From positions 642,572 through 706,571 of the forward strand of contig NZ_JAMHIV010000001.1 of assembly GCF_023897065.1 (NCBI RefSeq): a stretch of 64,000 bases of DNA. Reading direction: 5' to 3'. Shown here piece by piece: positions 10,611-19,373 of this stretch. The translations under genes were made by a program, and so were the position numbers. This DNA comes from Crossiella sp. SN42 (GTDB taxonomy: Bacteria; Actinomycetota; Actinomycetes; Mycobacteriales; Pseudonocardiaceae). The notes under the pieces were generated by a model. That model ran no database searches. It saw only the letters and a list, made by a program, of their open reading frames with translations, and was not told where the DNA came from. How positions within the stretch are numbered: position 1 is the first letter of the stretch; each line of letters starts with the position of its first letter.

Positions 10611-11587
10611 CGGGTCACCCGCGCGTACTCGGGGTTGACCAGGTGCTGGGGTGCCCGGCCGTGCAGGACGTCGAGCACCTGGCGGGCGGCCAGCAGGCTG
10701 GAGCGGGAGCGAGCCTGGGTGGTCGCGCCGCCGATGTGCGCGGTGACCAGCACGTTGTCCAGGCCGCGCAGCCTGCTGTCGGCGGGCAACGGCTCCTGGG
10801 CCAGCACGTCCAGCGCCGCGCCGCCGAGGTGGCCCTCGGTCAGGGCGTCGGCCAGGGCGTCCTCGTCGACCACCTCGCCGCGGGCGGTGTTGATCAGGAA
10901 CGCGCCGGGTTTCATGGCGCGCAAGGCTTTCGCGTCGATCAGGCCCCTGGTGGTCTCGTCCAGGAACAGGTGCAGGCTGACGAAGTCGGATTCGGCCAGC
11001 AGCTCGGGCAGCGGCAGGACCGGCACGCCGGTCTCGGCCAGGAAGTCGTGGTCCGGGAACGGATCGGTGGCCAGCACCCGCATGCCCAGCGCGAGCGCGA
11101 GTCGGGCCACGGTCTGGCCGATCGAGCCCAGCCCGACCAGGCCGAGGGTCGCGCCCTGGAGCTCAAGCCCGCTGCGCTGTGCCCAGTCGCCCGCGCGGAC
11201 CCCGGCGATGTTCTGCGGGATGTGCCGGGCGCAGTTGAGCATCAGCGCGAGCACGTGCTCGGCGACCGAGCGGCGGTTCGCGCCGGGGGTGTGCGTGACG
11301 GCGACGCCGTGCCGGGTCGCCGCGGCCACGTCGATGTTGTCGTAGCCGGCCCCGCAGCGGCCGAACACCTTGAGCCGGGGCGCGGCCTCGATCACCTCGG
11401 CGGTGAACGCGTCCGTGCCCGCCACCACGGCGTCCGCCTCGCGCACGGCCTCGGCCAGCGCCTGGCCGGTGGCGCGGCGGTGGGCCGCGGCGGCGAAGAC
11501 GGTGGTCAGCCCGGCTTCGGTGAGCAGCCGGTCCACCTCGCCGCCTGGCTCCAGGTAGGGCGTGGTGATGAGAACGCGGTAGGTCAT
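10607..11587 (-). CDS. D-isomer-specific 2-hydroxyacid dehydrogenase (SerA-like)
   Basis: 326-residue NAD-dependent dehydrogenase and first gene of the acid-sugar operon. The Rossmann motif is LGLVGLGSIGQTVARLAL (about 142-160). The catalytic triad is indicated by LINTARGEVVDEDAL (Arg), the Glu in LDVLAQEPLP and the His in VTAHIGGAT. No ACT or ASB regulatory domain, so it is not a full PGDH. It probably oxidises the four-carbon acid (for example a D-erythronate-type substrate) to the 2-oxo acid used by the OtnI-like isomerase. Where known pathways use LtnD- or DenD-type dehydrogenases for this step, this operon carries a SerA-type enzyme instead. Confidence 0.88.
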   Translation of the reverse strand: MTYRVLITTPYLEPGGEVDRLLTEAGLTTVFAAAAHRRATGQALAEAVREADAVVAGTDAFTAEVIEAAPRLKVFGRCGAGYDNIDVAAATRHGVAVTHTPGANRRSVAEHVLALMLNCARHIPQNIAGVRAGDWAQRSGLELQGATLGLVGLGSIGQTVARLALALGMRVLATDPFPDHDFLAETGVPVLPLPELLAESDFVSLHLFLDETTRGLIDAKALRAMKPGAFLINTARGEVVDEDALADALTEGHLGGAALDVLAQEPLPADSRLRGLDNVLVTAHIGGATTQARSRSSLLAARQVLDVLHGRAPQHLVNPEYARVTR

Positions 11588-11591
11588 GCGG

Positions 11592-11623
11592 AAACTATAG
11601 GATCGATGTCAATAGTATAGTTT
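11592..11623. promoter_or_regulatory. Inverted repeat between acid-sugar operon and gntR
   Basis: AAACTATA (11592-11599) and TATAGTTT (11616-11623) are perfect inverted arms separated by 16 bp in an unusually AT-rich stretch. The site lies directly upstream of the operon's ATG at 11587 and inside the promoter region of the divergent GntR gene. TATAGT in the right arm could double as a -10 box for gntR. The position fits an operator bound by the GntR regulator to control both directions. Confidence 0.65.
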
Positions 11624-11663
11624 TGGCGAGCGGGATATCGTGTCGCGACGACTAGGAGGGCGC

Positions 11664-12356
11664 ATGGCTTCCCCGCGGAGGTCCGGCCGGCAGCCGCTCG
11701 CGGACCGGATGTACGAGGTGCTGCTCGCGCAGTTCACCGACGGAAAGTGGTCGGCGGGGGAACCGGTGAACATCGGCGCGCTCTCCCGCGAGCTCGACGT
11801 CAGCCAGACCCCGCTGCGCGAGGCGCTGGCCCGCCTGGAGCACACCGGGCTGGTGCAGCGGGAGGCGCTCAAGGGCTACCGGGTCGCGCCGCTGCTCAGC
11901 GAGCAGGAGCTGGTCAAGCTGATGGACGCCCGGCTGGTGCTGGAACCGGCGCTCGCGCACGAGGCGGCCCGGCGCACCACCCCGGAGTTCCTGGCCGAGG
12001 TGCTGGCCAGCGTCGAGGAGCTGGCCAGTGCCGCGAAGTCCCCGGATGACAAGGTGTTCAGCTCCTACTGGCTGATCGACGAGCGCTTCCACCAGCTGAT
12101 CGCCACCCAGGCGGACAACCCGTTCCTGGCCAAGGCCTACCGCGCCCTCGGCGGCCAGGTGCAGCGGTTCCGGTTCTTCGCCAAGCTCGGCTCGGCCCGC
12201 GGCGCGCCCGGCCTGGCCGCCGAGGAGCACCGCGCGGTGTACCAGGCGCTGGCCGACGGCGACCCGGAGCGGGCGGCGGCGCGGATGCGCGAGCACATCG
12301 AGAACGCCAAGCAGCGGGTGCTGGCCGACCGGCGCTCGGTGGCGGCCGGCGACTAA
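11664..12356 (+). CDS. GntR-family regulator (FadR/FCD type)
   Basis: 230-residue repressor. N-terminal winged HTH with VNIGALSRELDVSQTPLREALARLE and a C-terminal all-helical FCD ligand domain; metal-binding residues are plausible in DARLVLEPALAHEAA, DERFHQLI and EEHRAVYQAL. ATG 11664 is chosen because AGGAGGG ends 3 nt before it, a short but strong site; a GTG at 11640 would add 8 residues. It is divergent from the acid-sugar operon and shares a 76-bp region with the inverted repeat at 11592-11623, so it is the likely local regulator, probably released by a pathway acid. Confidence 0.9.
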   Translation: MASPRRSGRQPLADRMYEVLLAQFTDGKWSAGEPVNIGALSRELDVSQTPLREALARLEHTGLVQREALKGYRVAPLLSEQELVKLMDARLVLEPALAHEAARRTTPEFLAEVLASVEELASAAKSPDDKVFSSYWLIDERFHQLIATQADNPFLAKAYRALGGQVQRFRFFAKLGSARGAPGLAAEEHRAVYQALADGDPERAAARMREHIENAKQRVLADRRSVAAGD

Positions 12357-12437
12357 GCGGCACGCGTGAAGTCAGTGATCAGTTCGAGGGCCGATTCCCG
12401 CCGGTAGCAGCGGCACGCACTGACCAGACTTGGCACC

Positions 12438-13037
12438 ATGCAAGCCACGGACAGCGCGTTGCGCACCCACTTCGACACCGCGGTCGAAGGTTTCGCGGAT
12501 CGGTTGCGGGCGGTGCCGCACACGGACTGGCAGAACCCCACGCCGTGCACCGAGTGGGACGTGCGTCAACTCGTCAACCACATGATCCAGGGAAGTCGCA
12601 TCTACACCTCGCTCCTCCGCGGTGGGAGCAGTGCGGAGTTCATGGCAAGCCTGAACCAAGACCCGCTCGACAGCGATCCGGTGGCCACCTACCGGGACGC
12701 GGTGGCCGAGTGCCGGGCGGCGTTCCACCTCGCCGGTGCGCTCGACCGGACCGTCGACTATCCGTTCGGTCCCGTGCCTGGCCGGCAGTTGCTCGGCCTG
12801 TACGTGGTGGACGCGATCACGCACACCTGGGACCTCGCCCGCGCGGTCCGGCTCGACGAACGGCTCGACCCGCGCACAGTGCGCTGGGTCCTCGACAACT
12901 TCGAGTGGATCTACCACGGCGTCAGCGAAAGCCCCAGCACGGACGGACACCGCTACTACGGGCCACCGACGCAGGCACGGGCGTCGAACAGGTCCGAGCA
13001 GGACCGTCTCCTCCACCTGATGGGGCGCGAGCCGTAG
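12438..13037 (+). CDS. TIGR03086-type, mycothiol-dependent maleylpyruvate isomerase-like protein
   Basis: 199 residues of the DinB/MDMPI four-helix superfamily. The N-terminal segment FADRLRAVPHTDWQNPTPCTEWDVRQLVNHM carries the typical TPC-x-W-x-V-x-LVNH motif with the first metal-binding histidine; VVDAITHTWDLARA supplies HxxD-type ligands. Members probably use mycothiol with a bound metal, but most have no assigned substrate. Single gene, with a palindromic element immediately after its stop. No operon partner. Confidence 0.8.
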   Translation: MQATDSALRTHFDTAVEGFADRLRAVPHTDWQNPTPCTEWDVRQLVNHMIQGSRIYTSLLRGGSSAEFMASLNQDPLDSDPVATYRDAVAECRAAFHLAGALDRTVDYPFGPVPGRQLLGLYVVDAITHTWDLARAVRLDERLDPRTVRWVLDNFEWIYHGVSESPSTDGHRYYGPPTQARASNRSEQDRLLHLMGREP

Positions 13038-13040
13038 GGC

Positions 13041-13204
13041 TAGGGCGTGTCCGCACAGTCCCGCCCGCGATAGCCGCGCCGGTTCGGCCGCTGGCGGCAC
13101 GGCCGGAACGCCCGAATACACCCGGTATGAGGCCGTCCCGGCCGCACCGCCAGCGACCGAACCGATCACGACTCTCGCAGACGAGACTGTGCGGACACGC
13201 CCTA
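13041..13204. mobile_element. MITE-like 164-bp near-perfect palindrome
   Basis: The outer arms TAGGGCGTGTCCGCACAGTC (13041-13060) and its exact reverse complement (13185-13204) are 20/20 identical. A second pair of arms inside (about 13080-13110 and 13131-13160) is also complementary with only about 4 mismatches over 30 bp, and ATAC/GTAT meet near the centre at about 13122. The element has no coding capacity and fills almost the whole gap between two convergent genes. Terminal repeats of this form suggest a miniature inverted-repeat transposable element. As RNA it would form a long hairpin and could terminate both genes. The TAG/CTA ends may be part of a target duplication. Confidence 0.7.
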
Positions 13205-13216
13205 GGCGACCTCGGC

Positions 13217-14203
13217 TCAAGCGGAGCCGCGCAGCCGCAGTTCGCCGCGCACCACCAGGTCCTCCGGTGCGGCGGCGCGCTCGCCGGTGAGCAGCCGGGC
13301 CACGTCCTCGATGGCCAGCCTGCCCAGCCGGGTGGTGTCGATGGCCACGCTGGTCAGCGGCGGCTCCACCAGCGCGCCCAGCTCCAGGCCGTCGAAGCCG
13401 ATCACCGCGAGGTCGGCCGGCACGCGCAGGCCGAGCCGGCGGGCCTCGCGCAGGGCACCGATGGCGATGATGTCGTTGAAGGTGAACAGCGCGGTCAGCT
13501 CCGGGTGCGCGGCGTGCAGCTCGGCGAAGGCCGCCGCTCCCCCGGCCACCGACTGGTCCGCGCCGAGCACCCAGGCCGGGTCCAGCTCCAGGCCCGCGGC
13601 GGTGGCGGCGGAGCGGAACCAGCGCTGGCGGATGCTGGGCGACGGCTTGCGGTTGTGGTCGAGCATGCCGATCCGGGTGTGCCCGGCGGCGATCAGGTGC
13701 GCCACCGCCTCGGCGATGCCCTGCGCACCCTCGATCCGGATCGAGCTGAACCGGGGGTTGCGGTGCTCGCGGCCGAGGAAGACCACCGGCAGCCCGCCGA
13801 TGTGCCGTTCGATCTCGGCCTCGGGCTGGCTGAAGTAGCCGACCACCGCGTCCACCTGGGAGCCGATCACCCGCAGCGTGGCGATCTCCTGCTCGGCCTG
13901 GTCGGTGGTGTCGTGCACGACCACGTGCCAGTCCAGTGCCCTGGCCGCCTCCAGCGCGCTGGCCGCGATCTCGGTGAAGAACGGGTTGCGCAGGTCGGGG
14001 ATGACCAGGCCGATGGTGACGGTGTCCTGCCGCACCAAGCCCCTGGCGAACCGGCTGGGCCGGTAGCCGAGGGCCCTGGCGGCCTCCAGCACCCGCGCCT
14101 TGGTGCCGCCGTCGATCTCGGCCTTGTCGTTGAGCGCGCGGGACACGGTCTGCCTGGACACCCCGGCAGACCGCGCCACGTCGTTGATCGTCACCCGCTT
14201 CAT
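13217..14203 (-). CDS. LacI-family transcriptional regulator
   Basis: 328 residues. The N-terminal HTH is MKRVTINDVARSAGVSRQTVSRALND with the hinge YRPSRFARGL. The periplasmic-binding-like effector domain begins with TIGLVIPDLRNPFFTEIA and ends with VIGFDGLELGALVEPPLTSV. ATG 14203 begins the family's typical MKRVTI start and overlaps the stop of the DUF2306 gene (ATGA), so the two are cotranscribed. Target genes are unknown; the lacZ operators at 2652 are a candidate but lie 11 kb away. The gene ends next to the palindromic element. Confidence 0.92.
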   Translation of the reverse strand: MKRVTINDVARSAGVSRQTVSRALNDKAEIDGGTKARVLEAARALGYRPSRFARGLVRQDTVTIGLVIPDLRNPFFTEIAASALEAARALDWHVVVHDTTDQAEQEIATLRVIGSQVDAVVGYFSQPEAEIERHIGGLPVVFLGREHRNPRFSSIRIEGAQGIAEAVAHLIAAGHTRIGMLDHNRKPSPSIRQRWFRSAATAAGLELDPAWVLGADQSVAGGAAAFAELHAAHPELTALFTFNDIIAIGALREARRLGLRVPADLAVIGFDGLELGALVEPPLTSVAIDTTRLGRLAIEDVARLLTGERAAAPEDLVVRGELRLRGSA

Positions 14204-14856
14204 CGCCGACGAGTATGCCCTGACCTGCGCAGCCACCACTCGGCGGCGGACACGCAGAAGCCGAAGCTGACCCAGGTCGCGATGGCGTAGGCGGTCTTCG
14301 GCTCGACCACCTGGAACAGCGGCACGGTGAGCACCCGGTCCATCATGATCGAGATGGTCAGGGCGAAGCTGCGGATCATCCAGCGCCGGTGCTCGCGGAA
14401 GCGCCGCCGTCGCGCGGCCAGGTAGGCGGGCACGGTGACCCCCAGCCAGAGCACCGCGCCGGTCAGGTTGCCGATCATGGTCAGCGGCCCGCGTTCGCTG
14501 AGCGCGCCCACCACCAGCGCGGTCAGCCCGGCAGGCAGCACCCCGCCGAAGACGTAGATCCGCCCGACCCAGCGGTGCATCTGCAGCGACCAGGCGCGCA
14601 GCGCGGGCCAGATCTGGAAGCACACGGTCAGCAGCGCGATCGAACCGAAGATCACGTGCACGGCCAGCAGCGGGAAGTGCCAGTCCACCCCCGGCCGCAG
14701 CGGGGTGCGCGCCTGGGCGGGATCGGGTTGCAGGTAGGGCGGCAGCGAGACCAGCACGAACAGCACCGAGACCGCGAGCAGTGGGACGGTCCAGGGTCGC
14801 CGCAGCAACGGCTTCCGGGTTGCGCGCTCGCGCACAGTCGTCGTCACGGTGACCAT
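14200..14856 (-). CDS. DUF2306-type integral membrane protein
   Basis: 218 residues with a short basic N-terminus and about six hydrophobic helices. RPGVDWHFPLLAVHVIFGSIAL, then QMHRWVGRIYVFGG and REHRRWMIRSFALT, contain the conserved histidines (about 70, 103, 160) characteristic of DUF2306, a small family resembling heme- or quinone-interacting membrane proteins. Function unknown. ATG 14856 follows a G-rich stretch. It heads a two-gene unit with the LacI regulator and is divergent from the LuxR ATPase gene at 14963. Confidence 0.8.
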   Translation of the reverse strand: MVTVTTTVRERATRKPLLRRPWTVPLLAVSVLFVLVSLPPYLQPDPAQARTPLRPGVDWHFPLLAVHVIFGSIALLTVCFQIWPALRAWSLQMHRWVGRIYVFGGVLPAGLTALVVGALSERGPLTMIGNLTGAVLWLGVTVPAYLAARRRRFREHRRWMIRSFALTISIMMDRVLTVPLFQVVEPKTAYAIATWVSFGFCVSAAEWWLRRSGHTRRR

Positions 14857-14962
14857 CCCCCAGTTGGATCGGCCACGTGCTCGCGGCCTCGGCACCAGGA
14901 ACTCTGCCCGCGGTGGCCGCCCCGGAGCCTCAGTCAGATCGACTGCACCTAGGGTCGGCTGA

Positions 14963-17638
14963 GTGATCCACGGCAGGCAGGCTGAGCGCGCCGCCCTCAC
15001 CGCTCTGCTCCAGGACGCCCGCGCCGGGCGGGCCGGGGCGCTGGTGCTGCGCGGGGAAGCCGGTATCGGCAAGAGCACCCTGCTGCGGGACACCGAAGCC
15101 GCCGCCGAGGGGTTCGCGGTGCTGCGCTGCGCGGGGGTGGAGTCGGAGGTGCGGCAGCCCTTCAGCGGACTGCACCAGCTGCTGCACCCCGGACCGCTGC
15201 CCCTGGACGCCCTCTCCCCCGCCGCCGCGACCGCGCTGCGCCGCGCCCTCGGCCAGGAAGAAGGACCGCCCGGCTCGGAGCTGCTGCTGTGCGGGGCGCT
15301 GCTGGACCTGTTCGGGACCTTGGCGGCGCGGCAGCCGCTGCTGGTGCTGGTCGACGACTTGCAGTGGCTGGACCGGTCCTCGGCGACCGCGCTGGTCTTC
15401 GCCGCGCGCAGGCTCGGCGCGGAGAACCTGGCCGTGCTGCTGGCCGTCCGGTCGCCGGATGAGTCCACTGTGGACATCGCGGACCTGCCGGAGCTGCCAC
15501 TGTCCGGTTTGGACAGTGCGGCCGCCGCCGGGCTGCTGGCCGAGCTGGACTGGCCCGCGCCGGAACCGGTGCGCGCGGCGGTGCTGGGCCACACCGGCGG
15601 CAATCCCCTCGCCCTGGTGGAGCTGGCCGCATTGGGCGGTCCCGGCGAGGTGGCCGAGGAGCTGGCGTTGCGCGGCACGCTGCCGGTGGGCGCGCGCATC
15701 CGGGCCGCCTTCCAGCGCCGCCTGGACGCGCTGCCCGAGCAGGCCCGCGCGGCGCTGCTGCTGGCCGCGGCCGAGGACTCCGGGCGCACCGCCGTGGTGC
15801 TGGGCGCGCTGCCCCGGCTCGGGCTGCCCGCCGGGGCGCTGGACGCGGCCTGCGCCGCCGGACTCGTTGACCTCACCGGGCCGCAGCTGCGGTTCCGGCA
15901 TCCGCTGGTGCGCTCGGTGGCCTACGCCCAGGCCGCGTTCCCGGCGCGGGCGGCCGCGCACCGGGCGCTGGCCGAGGAAGCCGCGGCCCGCGGCGACCGG
16001 CAGCGGGCGGTGTGGCACCGGGCGGTCGCGGCCACCGAACCGGACGAGGAGCTGGCCGCCGAGCTGGAGCGGACCGCGGAGTCGGTGCGCGGCCGGGGCG
16101 GGGAGGCCGCGGTCACCGCCGTGCTGCGGCACGCCGCACGGCTGAGCACCACACCAGAAGGCCGCCGGGACCGGTTGCTGGCCGCGGCGTTCGTGGCGCT
16201 GGACTCCGGGCAGCCCGAGCTGGCCCGCGCGCTGGCCACGGAGATCATGGCCGAGCCCGCGCCCGCGGTGGTGCTGACCAGGCTCACCGCGACCATCGAG
16301 GCCTACAGCGGTCACCCCGACCTGGCCTGGCGGCAGCTCCAGCGCTGCGCCGAACTGCTGACCGACCCCCTGGAAGCGGCCTGGACACTGGTGCTCACCG
16401 CCAACGCCGCCTACCACGCCGACGACCTGGACGCCGCCCAGTCCGCCTCCGCCCGCATCGCCGAACTCGACCTGCCGCCCGCGGTGCGCCGCGCGGGCGA
16501 GCGGCTGCACCTGGCCATCCAGGCCGGCTGCGACCTGTGGGGACTGCTCGCCGAACTGACCCCGACCCAGCCCGCGGTGGGCGGCCGGGCCTGGATGTGG
16601 GTGCTGGCCATCGGCTGGCTCAGCCCGGACGCCCGCCAAGCGCTGGCCCTCGCCGAGGCGGCCCGCGGCCAGCTGCGCGCGGTCGGCTCGGCCGGTTCGC
16701 TGGTGGAACTGCTGTTCTGGCAGGCGGACCTGGCCTACCGCGCAGGCGACTGGGACGCCGGGGTGGCCGCCGCCGAGGAGGGCCTGCGCCTGACCCACGA
16801 GACCGGCCAGCGCGGCCAGCAGGCCAACCTGCACGCCCAACTGGCCCGCTACGCCGCCGCCAGGGGCCAGGCCGACCACTGCCGCGAACACGCCGCACGA
16901 GCGCTGGAGCTCGCCCTGCCACTGCGCCAGCGGTCCGCCGCGGCGGTGGCCGGCCACGCCCTGGGCCTGCTCGCCCTGGCCGAAGGCGACCCGGCCACCG
17001 CACTGACCCGCCTCGGCGAGGTGACCGCGCCCGGCGGCCCGCGCTCACACCGCCTGGTCACCCTGCACGCCCTACCCGACCTCGCCGAAGCCGCCCTCCG
17101 CCTGGACCGCCCGGACCTGGCGCACAACCTGCTGCCGGAGACCGCAACCTCACCGCTGCGCGAAGTCCCGTGGATCCACGCGGTGTTCGCCAGGGTGCGC
17201 GCCCTGGCCACCGGCGAACTCGCCGACCACGAACAGGCCATGGCCGCCGCCGAGGCCGCCGACCACCCGTTCGAGCTGGCCCGGACCGCGCTCCAGCTGG
17301 GTGCCCGGCTGCGCCGCGAAGGCCAGCCAGTCCGGGCCCGGCCCCCGCTGAGCACCGCCGCCGACCTGTTCACCCGCCTGGACGCCCGCCCATGGGCCGA
17401 ACAGGCCGCCGCGGAGCTGCGCGCCGCGGGCGGCACGGCACCGGCGCGGGGCACCGCGGGCGAGGTGCTCAGTCCGCAGGAGCTGGCCGTGGCGCGGCTG
17501 GCGGCCCGCGGCCTGAGCAACCGCGAGATCGGCGAACACCTGTTCCTGAGCCCCCGCACAGTCGGCTCGCACCTGTACCGGCTGTTCCCGAAACTCGGCA
17601 TCACCAGCCGCGCCCAGCTCCGCGACCTAGCGCTCTAG
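14963..17638 (+). CDS. LAL-type LuxR regulator with AAA ATPase domain
   Basis: 891-residue MalT/LAL-type activator. It opens with the orphan-regulator signature IHGRQAERAALTALLQDA, a Walker A LRGEAGIGKSTLL (about residue 31) and a Walker B-like LLVLVDDLQWLDRSSA. A long TPR-like helical region fills residues about 350-810. The C-terminal LuxR HTH (about 832-890) reads LSPQELAVARLAARGLSNREI and ends with RTVGSHLYRLFPKLGI. GTG 14963 is the start, since the conserved box begins at residue 3. Such regulators often activate specialised metabolism or sugar use; nothing in the window clearly identifies the target. Length and domains are complete. Confidence 0.92.
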   Translation: MIHGRQAERAALTALLQDARAGRAGALVLRGEAGIGKSTLLRDTEAAAEGFAVLRCAGVESEVRQPFSGLHQLLHPGPLPLDALSPAAATALRRALGQEEGPPGSELLLCGALLDLFGTLAARQPLLVLVDDLQWLDRSSATALVFAARRLGAENLAVLLAVRSPDESTVDIADLPELPLSGLDSAAAAGLLAELDWPAPEPVRAAVLGHTGGNPLALVELAALGGPGEVAEELALRGTLPVGARIRAAFQRRLDALPEQARAALLLAAAEDSGRTAVVLGALPRLGLPAGALDAACAAGLVDLTGPQLRFRHPLVRSVAYAQAAFPARAAAHRALAEEAAARGDRQRAVWHRAVAATEPDEELAAELERTAESVRGRGGEAAVTAVLRHAARLSTTPEGRRDRLLAAAFVALDSGQPELARALATEIMAEPAPAVVLTRLTATIEAYSGHPDLAWRQLQRCAELLTDPLEAAWTLVLTANAAYHADDLDAAQSASARIAELDLPPAVRRAGERLHLAIQAGCDLWGLLAELTPTQPAVGGRAWMWVLAIGWLSPDARQALALAEAARGQLRAVGSAGSLVELLFWQADLAYRAGDWDAGVAAAEEGLRLTHETGQRGQQANLHAQLARYAAARGQADHCREHAARALELALPLRQRSAAAVAGHALGLLALAEGDPATALTRLGEVTAPGGPRSHRLVTLHALPDLAEAALRLDRPDLAHNLLPETATSPLREVPWIHAVFARVRALATGELADHEQAMAAAEAADHPFELARTALQLGARLRREGQPVRARPPLSTAADLFTRLDARPWAEQAAAELRAAGGTAPARGTAGEVLSPQELAVARLAARGLSNREIGEHLFLSPRTVGSHLYRLFPKLGITSRAQLRDLAL

Positions 17639-17670
17639 AAGAACAACTCCACCACCGCGTCACCACGACC

Positions 17671-17689
17671 GGTCCGGTGCAGCCGGACC
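17671..17689. terminator. Possible stem-loop terminator after the LuxR ATPase gene
   Basis: GGTCCGG (17671-17677) pairs with CCGGACC (17683-17689) around a 5-nt loop, 33 bp after the stop codon. There is no T-tract, as is usual in high-GC actinobacteria. Termination is plausible but unproven. Confidence 0.4.
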
Positions 17690-17833
17690 TCGCGGCCACG
17701 TGCGCGATGAGGCAGACCGGCCCACCCCTGTCGACGCCGGAAAGGGCAACCGGCCGGGTAATTGGTTGGCGCTGCGCACGAAGCGGTGGGAATGATCCGC
17801 CACGGCGTCCTGCCGTGGCGAGAGGGAGTGGCG

Positions 17834-19342
17834 ATGACCGAGGTGCGCACGACGGCGGGGCTGGTGCGCGGGGTCGGGCAGGCGGGGCTGGAGGTGTTCC
17901 GCGGGATCCCGTTCGCCGAGCCGCCGGTGGGGGCGCTGCGCTTCGCCGCGCCACAACCCGTGCGGGGCTGGGACGGGGTGCGCGAGGCCGTGGCCTACGG
18001 TCCGCCGCCGCCACAGCCCGGGGTGTTCGGCATGGACGCGCTGGCCGGGGAGACGCCGGGCGAGGACTGGCTGACGGTCAACGTGTTCACCCCCGGCATT
18101 GGCGCGGAGCTGCCGGTCATGGTGTGGATCCAGGGCGGCGCCTACACCATCGGCATGGCCAGCCTGCCCGAGTTCGACGGCGCCCGCCTCGCCGGCGAGG
18201 GCGGCGTGGTGGTGGTGACGTTCAACTACCGGGTGGGCTTCGAGGGTTTTGGCCAGCTTGAGGGCGCGCCGGGCAACCGAGGCCTGCTGGACCAGCTGGC
18301 CGCGCTGGAGTGGGTGCGCGACAACATCCGCGCCTTCGGCGGAAACCCTGACCGGGTCACGATTTTTGGCCAGTCCGCGGGCGGCGGGTCGGTCGCCGCG
18401 CTGCTGGCGATGCCGAGGGCGCGCGGGCTGTTCCGGCGGGCGATCGCGCAGAGCGTGCAGGGCACCTTCTTCAGCCCCGAGCTGGCCGCCGACATCGCCG
18501 CGGTGTGCGCCGCCGAGCTGGGACTGCGGCCCACCGTCGCCGGTCTGTCCACTGTGGACCCAGCGAGGCTGGCGTCGGTCGGGGACACGGTAATCGCCAA
18601 GATCGGCCAGTGGGCGGACCGCTGGGGGCCGGCCGCGCACAAGCTGATCCCGTTCGCGCCCGTGGTCGACGGCGACCTGCTGCCGGTCACCCCGTGGCAG
18701 GCATTGGCCGAGGGCGCGGGCCGGGACGTCGAGCTGATCGCGGGTCACGTCCGGCACGAGGACCGCCTGCTCGCCCTGGTGCACGGCCTGCTCGGCCAGG
18801 TCACCGAGGAACAGGCCGCCGACGCGCTGACCCAGTTCGCCCCCGGCCCTGACGGCCCGGCCCGCTACCGCGAGCACTATCCGCAGGCCGGTCCGGACGA
18901 GCTGTACGACCTGGTCAACTCCGACTGGTTGTTCCGGATGCCGTCCCTGCGCCTGGCACACGCCCAGGCCGTCGGCGGCGGCCGGGCCCACCTCTACGAG
19001 CTGACCTGGCCCGCCCCCGGCATGGACGGCCTGCTCGGCGCCTGCCACGGCCTGGACGTGCCGCTGGTCTTCGGCACCCTGACGCAGGGCCAGCCCGCGA
19101 TGCTGCTCGGCGGCGAGCTGTCCGAGGCCGAACCGCTCTCGGCCCGGATGCGCGCCGCGTGGACCGCCTTCGCCACCCACGGCGACCCCGGCTGGCCGGC
19201 CTACGACCCGGAGCAGCGCCTGACCCAGGTCTTCGACATTGAGCCCATCGTCACCGCCTACCCGGAGGATGCCTCCCGCCTGATCTGGCAGCACCACACC
19301 TTCGCCCCGCTGCCCCTGCTCGCCAGGGAACCAGGGCGCTGA
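17834..19342 (+). CDS. Type-B carboxylesterase (para-nitrobenzyl esterase family)
   Basis: 502-residue alpha/beta-hydrolase. FRGIPFAEPPVGALRF near the start is the family signature. The oxyanion region is MVWIQGGAYTIG. The nucleophile elbow is FGQSAGGGSV (Ser about 179) and the catalytic His lies in GACHGLDVPLVFG (about 404). No signal peptide, so cytoplasmic. ATG 17834 has AGAGGGAG 5 nt upstream. It stands alone, followed by a small DUF6191-like gene. It would hydrolyse short esters; no specific substrate can be proposed. Confidence 0.92.
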   Translation: MTEVRTTAGLVRGVGQAGLEVFRGIPFAEPPVGALRFAAPQPVRGWDGVREAVAYGPPPPQPGVFGMDALAGETPGEDWLTVNVFTPGIGAELPVMVWIQGGAYTIGMASLPEFDGARLAGEGGVVVVTFNYRVGFEGFGQLEGAPGNRGLLDQLAALEWVRDNIRAFGGNPDRVTIFGQSAGGGSVAALLAMPRARGLFRRAIAQSVQGTFFSPELAADIAAVCAAELGLRPTVAGLSTVDPARLASVGDTVIAKIGQWADRWGPAAHKLIPFAPVVDGDLLPVTPWQALAEGAGRDVELIAGHVRHEDRLLALVHGLLGQVTEEQAADALTQFAPGPDGPARYREHYPQAGPDELYDLVNSDWLFRMPSLRLAHAQAVGGGRAHLYELTWPAPGMDGLLGACHGLDVPLVFGTLTQGQPAMLLGGELSEAEPLSARMRAAWTAFATHGDPGWPAYDPEQRLTQVFDIEPIVTAYPEDASRLIWQHHTFAPLPLLAREPGR

Positions 19343-19373
19343 TGGTGGCGTTGAACCAGCCGTGGAGAACGCG

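Noticed and set aside
13217..14203. This LacI regulator as the repressor of the lacZ operators at 2652
   Set aside because: It is 11 kb away with unrelated genes between, and the operator type is shared by many LacI proteins; not assigned.
12545..14290. A 581-residue forward frame across the DinB-like gene, the palindrome and the LacI gene
   Set aside because: It crosses two real genes in another frame or strand and the palindromic element, and has no domain.
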